64,000 nucleotides of DNA from Nitrospirillum amazonense (GCF_007828035.1 NZ_VITV01000003.1:496001-560000); one strand, 5' to 3'. Shown: positions 42,064 through 51,110, numbered from the stretch's first letter. A program made the numbers and translations. The notes: generated from the sequence alone by a model not told the origin.

Positions 42064-42471
42064 GGAACGACCCCCGACTTCTGGTTCAATGGCTGGGATC
42101 TTGGTGAAGAGACCCTAACTTTGGCAGTAAACGACGTATCGATGCAATTACTGCCAGAACCGGACAGGCATGAAACCGGCAACGCCTGGCGCAACGCCAC
42201 CGCCCCGAGCACCTGCCGTCAGTGGTGGGCGAGGCCTTGATTCGCACGCCGTTTACAACATTTCACTGCACAACCGTCCCGAAACGGCGCCACCATCGTG
42301 TCACGGATAGCTTTCCCCACGGGGGGCGGGCGGCCGCGCAGCGCTTGGGATGCGCGGGTATGCGGCAGTGACGTTATCTTCCGCCGCCCCACCCAATTGA
42401 CCAAAGGATTGAAAACAACTTGAGTTTTGCACGTCAAATCAGGGCATATTGCTGGGGTGAGAAAGGACCCT
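42064..42471. other. Intergenic region between GlxA-type regulator and PEBP gene
   Basis: A 408-bp divergent promoter region. Apart from the inverted repeat at 42122-42156 it shows an AT-richer stretch near 42400-42440, just before the PEBP ribosome site. No coding frame or RNA gene is evident. Confidence 0.4.
42122..42156. promoter_or_regulatory. Inverted repeat TGGCAGTAA-N17-TTACTGCCA
   Basis: Two perfect 9-bp arms (42122-42130 and 42148-42156) flank a 17-bp spacer. The centre-to-centre distance of 26 bp places the arms on nearby helical faces. It lies 58-93 bp upstream of the GlxA-type regulator start and is the most obvious symmetric element in the divergent region. Confidence 0.6.
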
Positions 42472-43113
42472 ATGCAGATCACCAGCAACAGCTTTCGTGA
42501 TGGCGGCCGCCTCCCCGATGCCTGCGCCTACGCCGTCACTTCCGGCATCGGCCGCGTCCGGCCGGGCCCCAACCGCAATCCGCATGTGGCGTGGAGCGAC
42601 CCGCCGGCGGGGACGCGGTCCTTCGTGCTGACCATGCACAGCCCCGACGCCCCGCACCGCTGGAACGACGCCAATCGGGAAGGTAGGACCCTGTCACCCG
42701 ACCTGCCCCGCGTGCCCTTCTATCACTGGATTCTGATCGACCTGCCCGCCCGGACGCGGGAGGTGAAAGAGGGCCGGCACAGCGCCGGTATCACCAACCG
42801 CGGCAAGCAAGGCCCCTCGGCACCGGAACCGGCGGGCGCCCGGCACGGCCTGAACGACTTCACCATCCTGTTCCTGGAGGACAGGGCGCGGACGGGCGAC
42901 TATTACGGCTATGATGGTCCCTGCCCGCCGTGGAACGACAGCATCTTCCACCGGTACATCTTCACCATCCATGCCCTGGACATTCCGCGTCTGCCGGTGG
43001 TGGGTCCCATCAACGGCACCTCCACCCTGCTGGCCATGGCGGGGCATGTGTTGGACCGGGCCAGCATCGTGGGCGGCTATTCCCTGAACCCGGCCCTGCT
43101 GGGCACGAGTTGA
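42472..43113 (+). CDS. YbhB/YbcL-family phosphatidylethanolamine-binding-like protein (PEBP)
   Basis: A 213-aa protein of the bacterial PEBP (Raf-kinase-inhibitor-like) family. It shows MQITSNSFRDGGRLPDACAY, RSFVLTMHSPDAPHRW (the DPDAP-type anion site), FYHWILIDLPA and YDGPCPPWNDSIFHRYIFTIHALD. The core fold and ligand-pocket segments are present. Bacterial members have no agreed biochemical role. The ATG at 42472 has AAAGGA upstream and begins the family N-terminus. It is divergent from the GlxA-type regulator and might be one of its targets. Confidence 0.9.
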   Translation: MQITSNSFRDGGRLPDACAYAVTSGIGRVRPGPNRNPHVAWSDPPAGTRSFVLTMHSPDAPHRWNDANREGRTLSPDLPRVPFYHWILIDLPARTREVKEGRHSAGITNRGKQGPSAPEPAGARHGLNDFTILFLEDRARTGDYYGYDGPCPPWNDSIFHRYIFTIHALDIPRLPVVGPINGTSTLLAMAGHVLDRASIVGGYSLNPALLGTS

Positions 43114-43139
43114 CACCGGTCACCTTGGGATGCTCCCCC

Positions 43140-44438
43140 TTACGGGCCCGGCGTCTCCACCGCCACGCCGGCCGTCCGGCCCCGCAGCGGATACAATGCC
43201 GCCAGGCTGATGAGGGCGGCACCAGCCAAATAGGCGCCGACATAGGGCAGCCCACCCGATTGGGCCAGCGACTGCGCCAGCACGGGCGCGATGCCGCCAC
43301 CCAGGATGCCGCCCAGGTTGAAGGTCATGGACGTGCCGGTATAGCGCACCCGCGCCGGGAACAGGCTGGGCAGCCAGGCGCCCAGGGGACCGTAGACGAA
43401 GCCCATGACCAGCAAGGCCAGGCACAGGAACAAAGCCACCACCGTCAGCGAGCCGCTGGCCATCATCGGGGCCAGGGCCAGGCCCACCAGCACCGTCATG
43501 ACGCAGCCGGCCATCAACACCCGGCGGGGCGAGGTCAGATCCGCCCACCAGCCGGCCGCGATGATGCCCACGGCCAGGAACAGGATGGCGCCCAACTGCA
43601 CCCCGAGGAAGGCCGTGCGGCTGTAGCCCAGGGTGGTGGTGCCGTAGCCCAGGGCGAAGGCCGTGGCGAGGTAGAACAGGGCGAAGCAGGCGATGGCGGC
43701 GAAGGTGCCGCCCAAGGTCTGGCGGGGGAAGTCACGCGCCACCTCGGCCAGCGGCACGGCGGGCGGCGGCCCCTCCTCCAGCGCCTTGGCGAAGGCCGGC
43801 GTCTCCGTCAGCTTCAGGCGCACCCACAGGCCCAGCAGCACCAGGACGGCGCTGCCCAGGAACGGCAGGCGCCAGCCCCAGTCATGGAACTGGGCCGGCG
43901 TCAGGAATTCCCCCAGCAGCAGGAACAGCCCGTTGGCGGCGATGAACCCCACCGGCGCGCCGATCTGCGGAAACATGCCATACCGGGCGCGGTGGCTGGG
44001 CGGCGCGTTCTCCACCGCCAGCAGGACGGCGCCGCCCCACTCCCCACCCAGGCCGAAGCCCTGGCCGAAGCGCAGGACGCACAGCAGGAAGGGGGCGAGC
44101 CAGCCGATGCTGTCATAGGTGGGCAGCAGGCCGATCAGCACCGTCGATCCGCCCATCAACAGCAACGAGGCCACCAGCGTGGACTTGCGCCCGATGCGGT
44201 CGCCGAAGTGGCCAAAGACGATGGAGCCCAGCGGCCGCGCCAGGAAGGCGATGCCGAAACTGCCATAGGCGGCCATCAATTGGGCGGAAGGCGACGCAAC
44301 GGGGAAGAACAGCGGCCCGAAGACTAGCGAGGCGGCGGTGGCGTAGATGTAGAAGTCATAGAACTCCACCGCCGTGCCCACCAGGCTGGCGACAAGGATG
44401 CGCGCCGAAGACGGGGTACCGCCCGCTGCGTTTGACAT
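43140..44438 (-). CDS. MFS transporter, metabolite:H+ symporter (MHS) type
   Basis: A 432-aa permease with 12 helices. It has the MHS-family N-terminus ILVASLVGTAVEFYDFYIYATAASLVFGPLFFP, motif A GHFGDRIGRKSTL, and LRFGQGFGLGGEWGGAVLLAVENAP. Members import organic acids such as ketoglutarate, shikimate or proline/betaine. Here it is divergent from a TonB receptor/tannase unit (356 bp apart), so import of an aromatic acid released from an ester is a reasonable guess. The ribosome site is weak at the ATG at 44438. Confidence 0.9.
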   Translation of the reverse strand: MSNAAGGTPSSARILVASLVGTAVEFYDFYIYATAASLVFGPLFFPVASPSAQLMAAYGSFGIAFLARPLGSIVFGHFGDRIGRKSTLVASLLLMGGSTVLIGLLPTYDSIGWLAPFLLCVLRFGQGFGLGGEWGGAVLLAVENAPPSHRARYGMFPQIGAPVGFIAANGLFLLLGEFLTPAQFHDWGWRLPFLGSAVLVLLGLWVRLKLTETPAFAKALEEGPPPAVPLAEVARDFPRQTLGGTFAAIACFALFYLATAFALGYGTTTLGYSRTAFLGVQLGAILFLAVGIIAAGWWADLTSPRRVLMAGCVMTVLVGLALAPMMASGSLTVVALFLCLALLVMGFVYGPLGAWLPSLFPARVRYTGTSMTFNLGGILGGGIAPVLAQSLAQSGGLPYVGAYLAGAALISLAALYPLRGRTAGVAVETPGP

Positions 44439-44794
44439 TTTATTTCAACCCCGATTTTCAACCGTCCTTATCCGTTCCTTGGGGTATGGCGGGCGGATGC
44501 CATGAGGTCAAGGCCAAGTCCCGAGATCCTCCTGCATACGGAGCCATTGACAGAAGTTATGAAATATAACAGTGTTGGCCAAGCACGGTTCGTAGAAGAC
44601 CGGCGGGGAGGATTAAAAGCATGGCTCCAGCACCACACCGCGTTCGCATCGCCGACGGGCCCGCCGCACGTTATGCCGGCCGACACCGTATCGGCCCCGC
44701 GCAGCCTTAAGCACCGCCTGTACCCAAGCACCAAACGTCGGCGCCCCGGGCAATCCGGAGGCCGCCCAATAAAATCCGAGGGAGGCATTACAAA
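44439..44794. other. Divergent promoter region upstream of the TonB receptor
   Basis: This 356-bp region contains the inverted repeat GTTAT-N5-ATAAC (44556-44570) in an AT-rich patch, a candidate operator or promoter, and downstream a 29-codon open frame with a very strong ribosome site (44621-44710). Regulators for this locus are not adjacent. Confidence 0.45.
44621..44710 (+). CDS. Possible 29-aa leader peptide before TonB receptor
   Basis: The ATG at 44621 is preceded by GGGGAGGA (44605-44612) at 8 bases, a near-perfect ribosome site, and the frame ends with TAA at 44708-44710. The peptide (MAPAPHRVRIADGP...) is rich in Ala, Arg, Pro and His. The stop is 84 bp before the receptor start, which has its own GAGGGAGG site. 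It could be a translated leader that controls the receptor, or the strong site may be chance. Confidence 0.25.
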   Translation: MAPAPHRVRIADGPAARYAGRHRIGPAQP

Positions 44795-46978
44795 ATGGTA
44801 AAGGCTACTTTACAGGCCACTTCCGCGGCGATGGCGACGGCCATGGCTTTATGCCTGTCCGCATCGGCCCTGGCGCAATCGGCCCCTCAACCCGCAAGCG
44901 ACACGCTGCAGGAGATCGTGGTGACGGCCGAACGGCGCACCGAGAACCTGCAGAACGTGGCCATCGCCGCCATGGCGATCAGTGGCGACAAGCTGGCCGA
45001 CAAGGCCGTGACGCGCCTGTCGGACCTGCAGTTCGCCTCGCCCGCCCTGACGGTGACGGATGCCGGCTTGACCCAATCGGTCAACATCCGCGGCATCGGC
45101 CTGGCCAGCGGATCGCCCCAAGTGGCCAACGGCGTGGCCACCTATATCGACGGCCTGTTCCAGCCGCCCATCGTCACCACCAACAGCTTCTACGACATCG
45201 CCAATGTCGAGGTGCTGCGCGGCCCCCAGGGTACGCTGGTGGGGTCGAACTCCACCGGCGGCGCCATGTTCATCACCAGCAAAAGCCCCGAGCTGGATCG
45301 GGTGGAGGGCTATGGCGAGGTCGCCTACGGCAACTACGCCACTGTGGCGACGCAGGGCGCCATCAACATCCCCCTGACCGATACGCTGGCGATCCGCCTG
45401 GCGGCCAACCATCGCGAGCACGACAGCTATTATGACGACGTCGGCCCCTATCACAACCAGCCCGGCGGGCTGAACGAGACGGACGGGCGACTGGGCGTGC
45501 TGTGGCACCCCGGCGCCTTCCAGGCGTTGCTGAAGGTGGAGGCGGCGAACAAGAACACCGGGGGTTACGCCTACCGCCCCATCCCAGGCACCCAGTATGC
45601 CGATGACGCCGTGCCCGGCATCCGCAACCTGGACTACAACGCGCCCACGCAGAATTCCGAACGCGCCATCATCAACAGCCTGGAACTGCGCTATGAGTTC
45701 GAGGATGGCATCACCGTGCGGTCGTTGAGCGGCTTCCAGAACAAGCGCATCAACAACCTGTACGACAGCGACGCCACCACCGCCGCGACCCAGACCGAAC
45801 AACAATATGTGCGCGAACGGGAATGGACGGAGGAGGTCAACATCCTCTCCCCCACCGACGGCGCCTTCAACTGGATCGTCGGCGGCTATTACCAGCGCAA
45901 CAAGATCGATGTCGACATCCTGAACGAGAACGCGGGATTCCCCACCAACATCGGCACCAAGAACAACAAGCTGACCACCGGCGTCTTCGCCCAGGGCGGC
46001 TACAAGATCACGCCGGACCTGGAACTGCAGGTCGGTGCGCGGGAAAGCTGGTTCCATGTCACCGGCGACGGCGGCGTCTACATCGGCCGCGGGATTCCGG
46101 GCTTCCCCGGCAACGGCCTGAAGGTGGCCGACACAGCCGGCCGGCATGACGACAGCATGCCCACGGGCAAGGTGGCGCTGAACTGGAAACCCGACGCCGA
46201 CACCCTGTTCTATGCCTTCGCCGCGCGCGGCTACAAACCGGGCGGCTTCAACTCCTCCACCTCCCAATTCGCCCCGGAAACGGTATGGGATTATGAGGTG
46301 GGCTGGAAGACCACGCTGCTGAACGGCCACCTGCGCACGCAGTTGGGTGCCTTCTATAACGACTACAAGGGCTTCCAGTTTGGCCGTATCGACCTGACCA
46401 ATGGCCAGAACGGCGTGACCAACCTGTCGGACGCGACCATCAAAGGCATCGAGGGCCAGGTGCAGGCCAAATATGGCGGCTTTGGCGTGGATGCCGGCTT
46501 CGCCTATGTCGACAGCCAGCTGGGTTCCGTCACCGTGGTCAATTTGCGCCAGCTCCCCTCCGGCACCCTGGGGCCGCAATGCCCCGCTGGCACGGCCAGC
46601 AACCCGCCCACCTGTTTCGACTACACCAGCTATCTGCGCACGGGCGGCGGCGGGCCCAACCTGTTCTCGCCCAAATGGACCGGCAATGCCGGCGTCGACT
46701 ACACCGTCGATCTGCCCGGCGGCATGACCCTGACGCCCCGTCTGAACATCGCCTATGTCGGGCCCAGCTATACCGACATCCTCTATTCCCGCGTGACCGA
46801 TTACCTGGCCGGCCGCACCCTACTGTCCGCCCTGGTCACGCTGCGCGCCGGCGACTGGACGGTGGAGGCCTACGGCACCAATCTGACCGACCGGAAGTAC
46901 GTCACCGGCCAGTCCGGCAACAACGAATTCTATGGCGCGCCGCGTGAATACGGCCTGCGCCTGCATGTCGAGTTCTGA
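44795..46978 (+). CDS. TonB-dependent outer-membrane receptor
   Basis: A 727-aa receptor. A signal peptide (ATAMALCLSASALAQS) is followed by the TonB box/plug start LQEIVVTAERRTENLQNVAIAAMAI, the plug (VNIRGIGLASGSPQVANGVATYIDGLFQPP; VEVLRGPQGTLVGSNSTGGAMFITSK) and a barrel ending LRLHVEF with terminal Phe. The plug style is that of the large sphingomonad/caulobacter type that imports plant-derived compounds rather than siderophores. The tannase-family esterase starts 25 bp after its stop, so the two are co-transcribed. Cargo may be an aromatic ester. GAGGGAGG lies about 9 bases before the ATG. Confidence 0.92.
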   Translation: MVKATLQATSAAMATAMALCLSASALAQSAPQPASDTLQEIVVTAERRTENLQNVAIAAMAISGDKLADKAVTRLSDLQFASPALTVTDAGLTQSVNIRGIGLASGSPQVANGVATYIDGLFQPPIVTTNSFYDIANVEVLRGPQGTLVGSNSTGGAMFITSKSPELDRVEGYGEVAYGNYATVATQGAINIPLTDTLAIRLAANHREHDSYYDDVGPYHNQPGGLNETDGRLGVLWHPGAFQALLKVEAANKNTGGYAYRPIPGTQYADDAVPGIRNLDYNAPTQNSERAIINSLELRYEFEDGITVRSLSGFQNKRINNLYDSDATTAATQTEQQYVREREWTEEVNILSPTDGAFNWIVGGYYQRNKIDVDILNENAGFPTNIGTKNNKLTTGVFAQGGYKITPDLELQVGARESWFHVTGDGGVYIGRGIPGFPGNGLKVADTAGRHDDSMPTGKVALNWKPDADTLFYAFAARGYKPGGFNSSTSQFAPETVWDYEVGWKTTLLNGHLRTQLGAFYNDYKGFQFGRIDLTNGQNGVTNLSDATIKGIEGQVQAKYGGFGVDAGFAYVDSQLGSVTVVNLRQLPSGTLGPQCPAGTASNPPTCFDYTSYLRTGGGGPNLFSPKWTGNAGVDYTVDLPGGMTLTPRLNIAYVGPSYTDILYSRVTDYLAGRTLLSALVTLRAGDWTVEAYGTNLTDRKYVTGQSGNNEFYGAPREYGLRLHVEF

Positions 46979-47003
46979 CCCGCCCAAGAGAGGGAAACAT
47001 CCC

Positions 47004-48740
47004 ATGCCATCCCGTTCCCGCGCAGCATTGGGCCTGGCCGCCAGCGCCAGCCTGCTGGCCCTAACCGCGACCGCGCACGCGGCGGAACCGGACCTGAAAG
47101 GTCGCTGCCTGGCGCTTGAAAAGACCATGGCCGGCCATTGGCCGGACGCCGACACCCGCATCGTCTCGTCCACGCCGCAGGCCGCCGGCCCCATCACCCT
47201 GCCACCCATGATGCCGGGCGCCCCAGGCACCCCGGTGCAGCTGCCGGAACATTGCGAAGTCTACGGCGTGATGCATGAGCGAACCGGCGTGGACGGCCAG
47301 GCCTACGCCATCCGCTTCCATGTCCGCCTGCCCACTACCTGGAACCAGGGCTTCTTCTTCCAGGGCGGCGGCGGCACCAACGGCGAGGTCGGCAACGCCA
47401 TCGGCCCAACGGGGTCGGACACGCCACCGGCCCTGCTGCAGGGTTACGCCGTGGTCAGCCAGGACTCCGGCCATGACAACGCCCGCAATACTGATCCGAC
47501 ACACGGCGGCACCGCCGCCTTCGGCTTCGACCCGCAAGCGCGGGCCGACTACGGCAATGCCTCGCTGAAGCCGGTGGCCGACGCGGCCAAGGCCTTGGTC
47601 GCGGCCTTCTACGGCAGCACCCCCCACCGTTCCTACTTTGTCGGCTGTTCCAAGGGTGGGGAGGAAGGCATGGTCTTCGCCCAGCAACATCCGGAAGAGT
47701 TCGACGGCATCCTGGCCAGCGCCCCCGGCTTCGCCTTGCCCCGCGCCGCGCTGGCCCAGGCGTGGGACGTGCAGGCCTTTGCCGCGTTGGCCAAGGGACC
47801 GGACGGCCAACCGTCGTTCCCCCTGCTGTCCGCCGCCTTCAGCGACGCCGACCTGGGCCTTGTCCGCGACGCGGTGCTGGAAGCGTGCGACGCCGACGAT
47901 GGCGCCAAGGACGGCATCGTCGGTACCTTCGCCCAGTGCACCGCCGCCAAGGTGGCGCCGGCGCTGAAGACCCGCACCTGCGCCGGCGCCAAGGTGGACG
48001 GCTGCCTCAGCCCCAACCAGGTCACCGCCATCACCCAGTCCTACGGAGGCCCCCGCACCAAGGCCGGCCAGGCGATCTACAGCGACTGGCCCTGGGATGC
48101 CGGTGTGGCCGCCCCCGGCTGGCGCATCTGGAAGCTGGGCTTGGCCGACAAGGTGCCCAGCCTGAACGTCGCCTTGGGCGGCGCCTCGCTGGCCTCGGTC
48201 TTCACCACACCGCCCACGCCCCTGCCGCCGGATCCGCAGGCGCTGCTGCGCTGGCAGATGGGCCTGGACATCGACCAGGTGGCGGCTCAGCTGACGGCGA
48301 CCAGCGCCACGTTCCCCCGGTCAGCCTGGCAGGACGTGTCGGCACGCTCCCCCGACCTGTCCGGCCTCAAGGCGCGGGGCGCCAAGCTGATGGTGCCCCA
48401 CGGCGCCTCCGACCCCGTGTTCTCCATCAACGACACCTTGGCCTGGTGGCGGGAGGTGGACAGCCGCCAGGGGGGCAAGGCCGCCGCCTTCGTCCGGGTC
48501 TTCCCCGTGCCGGGCATGAACCATTGCGCCGGTGGCCCCGCCACCACCCATTACGACGCCTTCGGCGCCCTGGTGCGCTGGGTGGAGCAAGGCCAGGCGC
48601 CGGACCGCATCCTGGCCAGCGCCGGGCCGGACACCCCCTGGCCCGGCCGTACCCGGCCCCTGTGCCCCTACCCCAAGGTGGCGCGCTATAAAGGCACGGG
48701 TGACCTCAACAGCGCCGACAGCTTCGACTGCGCGTTGTGA
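47004..48740 (+). CDS. Tannase/feruloyl-esterase family hydrolase
   Basis: A 578-aa secreted esterase. A signal peptide (RAALGLAASASLLALTATAHA) is followed by the family domain FFFQGGGGTNGEVGNAIGP, the nucleophile motif GCSKGG (Cys215-Ser216), HGASDPVF with the catalytic Asp, and GMNHCAGG with the catalytic His followed by Cys. This gives the CS-D-HC motif in which the two Cys form a disulfide next to the catalytic residues. Substrates should be gallate, ferulate or similar aromatic esters. The ATG at 47004 has AGAGAGGGA upstream. Operon partner of the TonB receptor. Confidence 0.92.
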   Translation: MPSRSRAALGLAASASLLALTATAHAAEPDLKGRCLALEKTMAGHWPDADTRIVSSTPQAAGPITLPPMMPGAPGTPVQLPEHCEVYGVMHERTGVDGQAYAIRFHVRLPTTWNQGFFFQGGGGTNGEVGNAIGPTGSDTPPALLQGYAVVSQDSGHDNARNTDPTHGGTAAFGFDPQARADYGNASLKPVADAAKALVAAFYGSTPHRSYFVGCSKGGEEGMVFAQQHPEEFDGILASAPGFALPRAALAQAWDVQAFAALAKGPDGQPSFPLLSAAFSDADLGLVRDAVLEACDADDGAKDGIVGTFAQCTAAKVAPALKTRTCAGAKVDGCLSPNQVTAITQSYGGPRTKAGQAIYSDWPWDAGVAAPGWRIWKLGLADKVPSLNVALGGASLASVFTTPPTPLPPDPQALLRWQMGLDIDQVAAQLTATSATFPRSAWQDVSARSPDLSGLKARGAKLMVPHGASDPVFSINDTLAWWREVDSRQGGKAAAFVRVFPVPGMNHCAGGPATTHYDAFGALVRWVEQGQAPDRILASAGPDTPWPGRTRPLCPYPKVARYKGTGDLNSADSFDCAL

Positions 48741-48744
48741 GGCC

Positions 48745-49746
48745 TTACGTCGCCTCCGAGGCCGCCTCCGGGCACACGGCCTCGGGGGCGGCGTCTTCCG
48801 GTCGACGTTGATGCCGGCCGACGCACAGGCCAACGCTGGCGACCAGGGCCAGGATGGCCAGGCCCTCCAGCAGGGTGGGCCACCGCGTGTCCCAAAGAAA
48901 TCCGTACAGCAGGGCGAACAGCGTTTCGAACAGGATCATCTGCCCCACCAAGGTCAGGGGCAGCAAACGGCTGGCCCGGTTCCAAAGGGCGTTGCCGACC
49001 ACGCTGGCGCCGATGGCCACGCCGGCGCTGACGCCCCAGAACAGCGCCCAATCGCCAACGGCATGCGGTCCAGCGGCATTCGGCGTGGTGTGCCAGAGGA
49101 AGGCGGGCAGGGCCAGCAGCAGGGCCAGGGCACCGGTGGCGACACCGGTCAGCAGCGACCAGTCGTGCGCCGACACGGCGGGCAGGCGGGCCAGCCAGCG
49201 GCTGTTCAGCACGGCGTAGAGGGTCCAGCAGGCCAGCGCCCCGCCGGCACACGCCAGGCCCAGAAATCGTTCCGCTACCGAAATTTCGCCGACACCTGGA
49301 CGCCCCATCAGGTCGGCGCCGATGAGCGATACACCGGCCACCCCCAGGGACAAGGGCAGGATCAATGCCCGCAGGGGAACCGCCCCTTGCTCCCGGCTGC
49401 CCACCAGGGTGACGGCCATGGGCAGCAGGCCAATGACCAGGGAGGTGGCGGCGACGCCGGCCAAGTGCACGGCGCTGGCCAGGAAAATGTAATAGACGAT
49501 GTTGCCCAGCAGGCTGAGGCGCAGCAGCGCCAGCCATTCCCCATGCCCCACCTGGGCCTTGAGCAGCCGCCAGCGCGGCAGGATCAGCACCCCCGAGACC
49601 AAGCCGTACAGCAGATAGCGCGATGCCGCCAGCTGCAGCGGGGAAAAGGCTTGAAGCACGCGGGGGCCCAGGAACACCACGCCCCAGAACGCCCCCGCCA
49701 TCACGCCACAGCCGATCCCGGCCAATATGGTCCTGTCCGTCCTCAT
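48745..49746 (-). CDS. EamA/DMT-family transporter
   Basis: A 333-aa membrane protein with about ten helices in two EamA repeats (GVMAGAFWGVVFLGPRVLQAFSPLQLAASRYLLYG and a second starting near AERFLGLACAGGALACWTLYAVL). Exporters of this kind move amino acids, nucleobases or drugs out of the cell. The ATG at 49746 (MRTDRTILAG) has a GGGGAAGGGG site; the upstream open frame lacks sense. It is 85 bp downstream of an AraC regulator on the same strand, its likely controller. The end of the tannase gene is 4 bp away on the other strand. Confidence 0.88.
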   Translation of the reverse strand: MRTDRTILAGIGCGVMAGAFWGVVFLGPRVLQAFSPLQLAASRYLLYGLVSGVLILPRWRLLKAQVGHGEWLALLRLSLLGNIVYYIFLASAVHLAGVAATSLVIGLLPMAVTLVGSREQGAVPLRALILPLSLGVAGVSLIGADLMGRPGVGEISVAERFLGLACAGGALACWTLYAVLNSRWLARLPAVSAHDWSLLTGVATGALALLLALPAFLWHTTPNAAGPHAVGDWALFWGVSAGVAIGASVVGNALWNRASRLLPLTLVGQMILFETLFALLYGFLWDTRWPTLLEGLAILALVASVGLCVGRHQRRPEDAAPEAVCPEAASEAT

Positions 49747-49831
49747 GCCCCTTCCCCTTTCATCGCCCTGAAAATGGCGAGAGGGCGGCCGCTGCGATAG
49801 ACGGATCCTCCAATTGTTTGGACCGAGGCTA

Positions 49832-50602
49832 TCACCCCCGCCCATGCTGGCGGCGATAGGCGGCGGGGGTCAGGCCCACGGCGCGGCGCAGCGCGCGGGT
49901 CAGCGCGCTCTGGTCGGCATAGCCGGACTGATAGGCGATCTGGGCGATGGACAGGGTGGTGCCGGCCAGCTGGTCCATGACACGGGCCAGGCGCAACGAC
50001 GCCACGTAGGCCTGGGGCGTCTGGTCCAATTCCTCCCGGAACAGGGCGTGCAGCCGGCTGGCGCTTAGGCCCGCCGTACGCGCCATGATCTCCACCGTCC
50101 AGGGCCGCTCGGGCGCCGCCTCCACACGGGCGAGTAGCGCATGCAGGCGTGAGACGGGGCGGGCCGGTTCCGCCATCAGCGTATCCAGCAGCAGGGGCGT
50201 CCAGTGCCGGGCGAGGCCGTCCAGGTGCATGCCGCCGCCATCGGCATTGCCGGCCGTCAGGGTAATGAAATCCAGTAGGCGACGCACGGCCGGCGTCATG
50301 GGCAGGAAAGTACGGCGGCCCAACCGTTCCAGCACGCGCCCGTCCGGCGCACCGGCTCCCTCACCGCCGGCGCAGTCCACGATCAGGAAGCGATTATCGC
50401 CCTCGGCCCGCTGGCAATGCACTTCCCCCGGCAGGACGAAGGCGGCGACGGCGGCATCCACCCGTCCCCCACGTCCGCCCACCTCCATCTCCAGGGTTCC
50501 CTGGCAAGGCAGCACGATCTGGGCATGGTCATGGGTGTGGCAAAACCCAACCGAACGATACCGGCGGAAGCTGAGGTGGCTGTCGGCGGAAGAGGCGGTC
50601 AT
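49832..50602 (-). CDS. AraC-family regulator with cupin sensor domain
   Basis: A 256-aa regulator. The N-terminal cupin-like domain (~10-100: GFCHTHDHAQIVLPCQGTLEMEVGG ... AAFVLPGEVH) resembles the HxHxx sensor of AraC/YdhB-like proteins that respond to small effectors. The C-terminal double HTH (PWTVEIMARTAGLSASRLHALFREELDQTPQAYVASLRLARVMDQL ... QIAYQSGYADQSALTRALRRAVGLTPAAYRRQ) is complete. It sits upstream of the DMT exporter, and together they resemble a regulator/exporter pair. Confidence 0.9.
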   Translation of the reverse strand: MTASSADSHLSFRRYRSVGFCHTHDHAQIVLPCQGTLEMEVGGRGGRVDAAVAAFVLPGEVHCQRAEGDNRFLIVDCAGGEGAGAPDGRVLERLGRRTFLPMTPAVRRLLDFITLTAGNADGGGMHLDGLARHWTPLLLDTLMAEPARPVSRLHALLARVEAAPERPWTVEIMARTAGLSASRLHALFREELDQTPQAYVASLRLARVMDQLAGTTLSIAQIAYQSGYADQSALTRALRRAVGLTPAAYRRQHGRG

Positions 50603-51110
50603 GGGTTGCGGGCGCAGATGCGGCCAACGGGGGTTGAGAGGTCAACCCATCGTGTCACGGTTGGCGGCCCCGGGAAAGCACCACCAAGGGTGAAGCCCCC
50701 ATACCAGTCGCGCCGATCGGGGGCTCCTCGGCGGGGAGATCCAGGAGAGAGAAGAAAAGGAGGCTAAAGTGACGGCGACCACGAACATTAGTCCGGCAAC
50801 CATCTGTTAACCAATAATCACCCACGAAATCCCTCAGATCTTGGCGCATCGGCGGATATTAAAAATAAATTTAGACTCATAAAAGCGTATTTAATTTCTT
50901 AAAAAGCCATCACGCCCTCTAATCAAATGATCAGCGATACTGATGGAATCGGCATTGAAAAAGGCCGGCCTGACGGACGCTAGAGAAACGAGGCCAGATT
51001 CTCAAGCTTCAGTCTTTGGGAAATGTATTCCGTCGGCCCGAAATCGGCCACCGGAGGCGGCATTTCCATGCCGCGAACAAGAAAAACCATCAAATGTGGG
51101 AGGGTCTCTC
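50603..51110. other. AT-rich divergent leader upstream of the porin
   Basis: A 508-bp region between the AraC regulator and the porin. From about 50780 to 50935 the base composition drops well below that of the window (runs such as TTAAAAATAAATTTAG). This marks the porin promoter area. It also contains a 7-bp hairpin (50694-50725) and an isolated, perfect ribosome site with a short 13-codon frame (50755-50810). No longer coding frame. Confidence 0.5.
50755..50810 (+). other. Perfect Shine-Dalgarno with 13-codon open frame
   Basis: AAAAGGAGG (50755-50763) lies 5 bases before a GTG at 50769; the frame runs 13 codons (VTATTNISPATIC) to TAA at 50808-50810. It begins just after the hairpin AGCCCCC...GGGGGCT (50694-50725). 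It may be a leader peptide or a ribosome-binding regulatory element in the porin message. Alternatively it is the ruined start of a lost gene. Confidence 0.3.
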
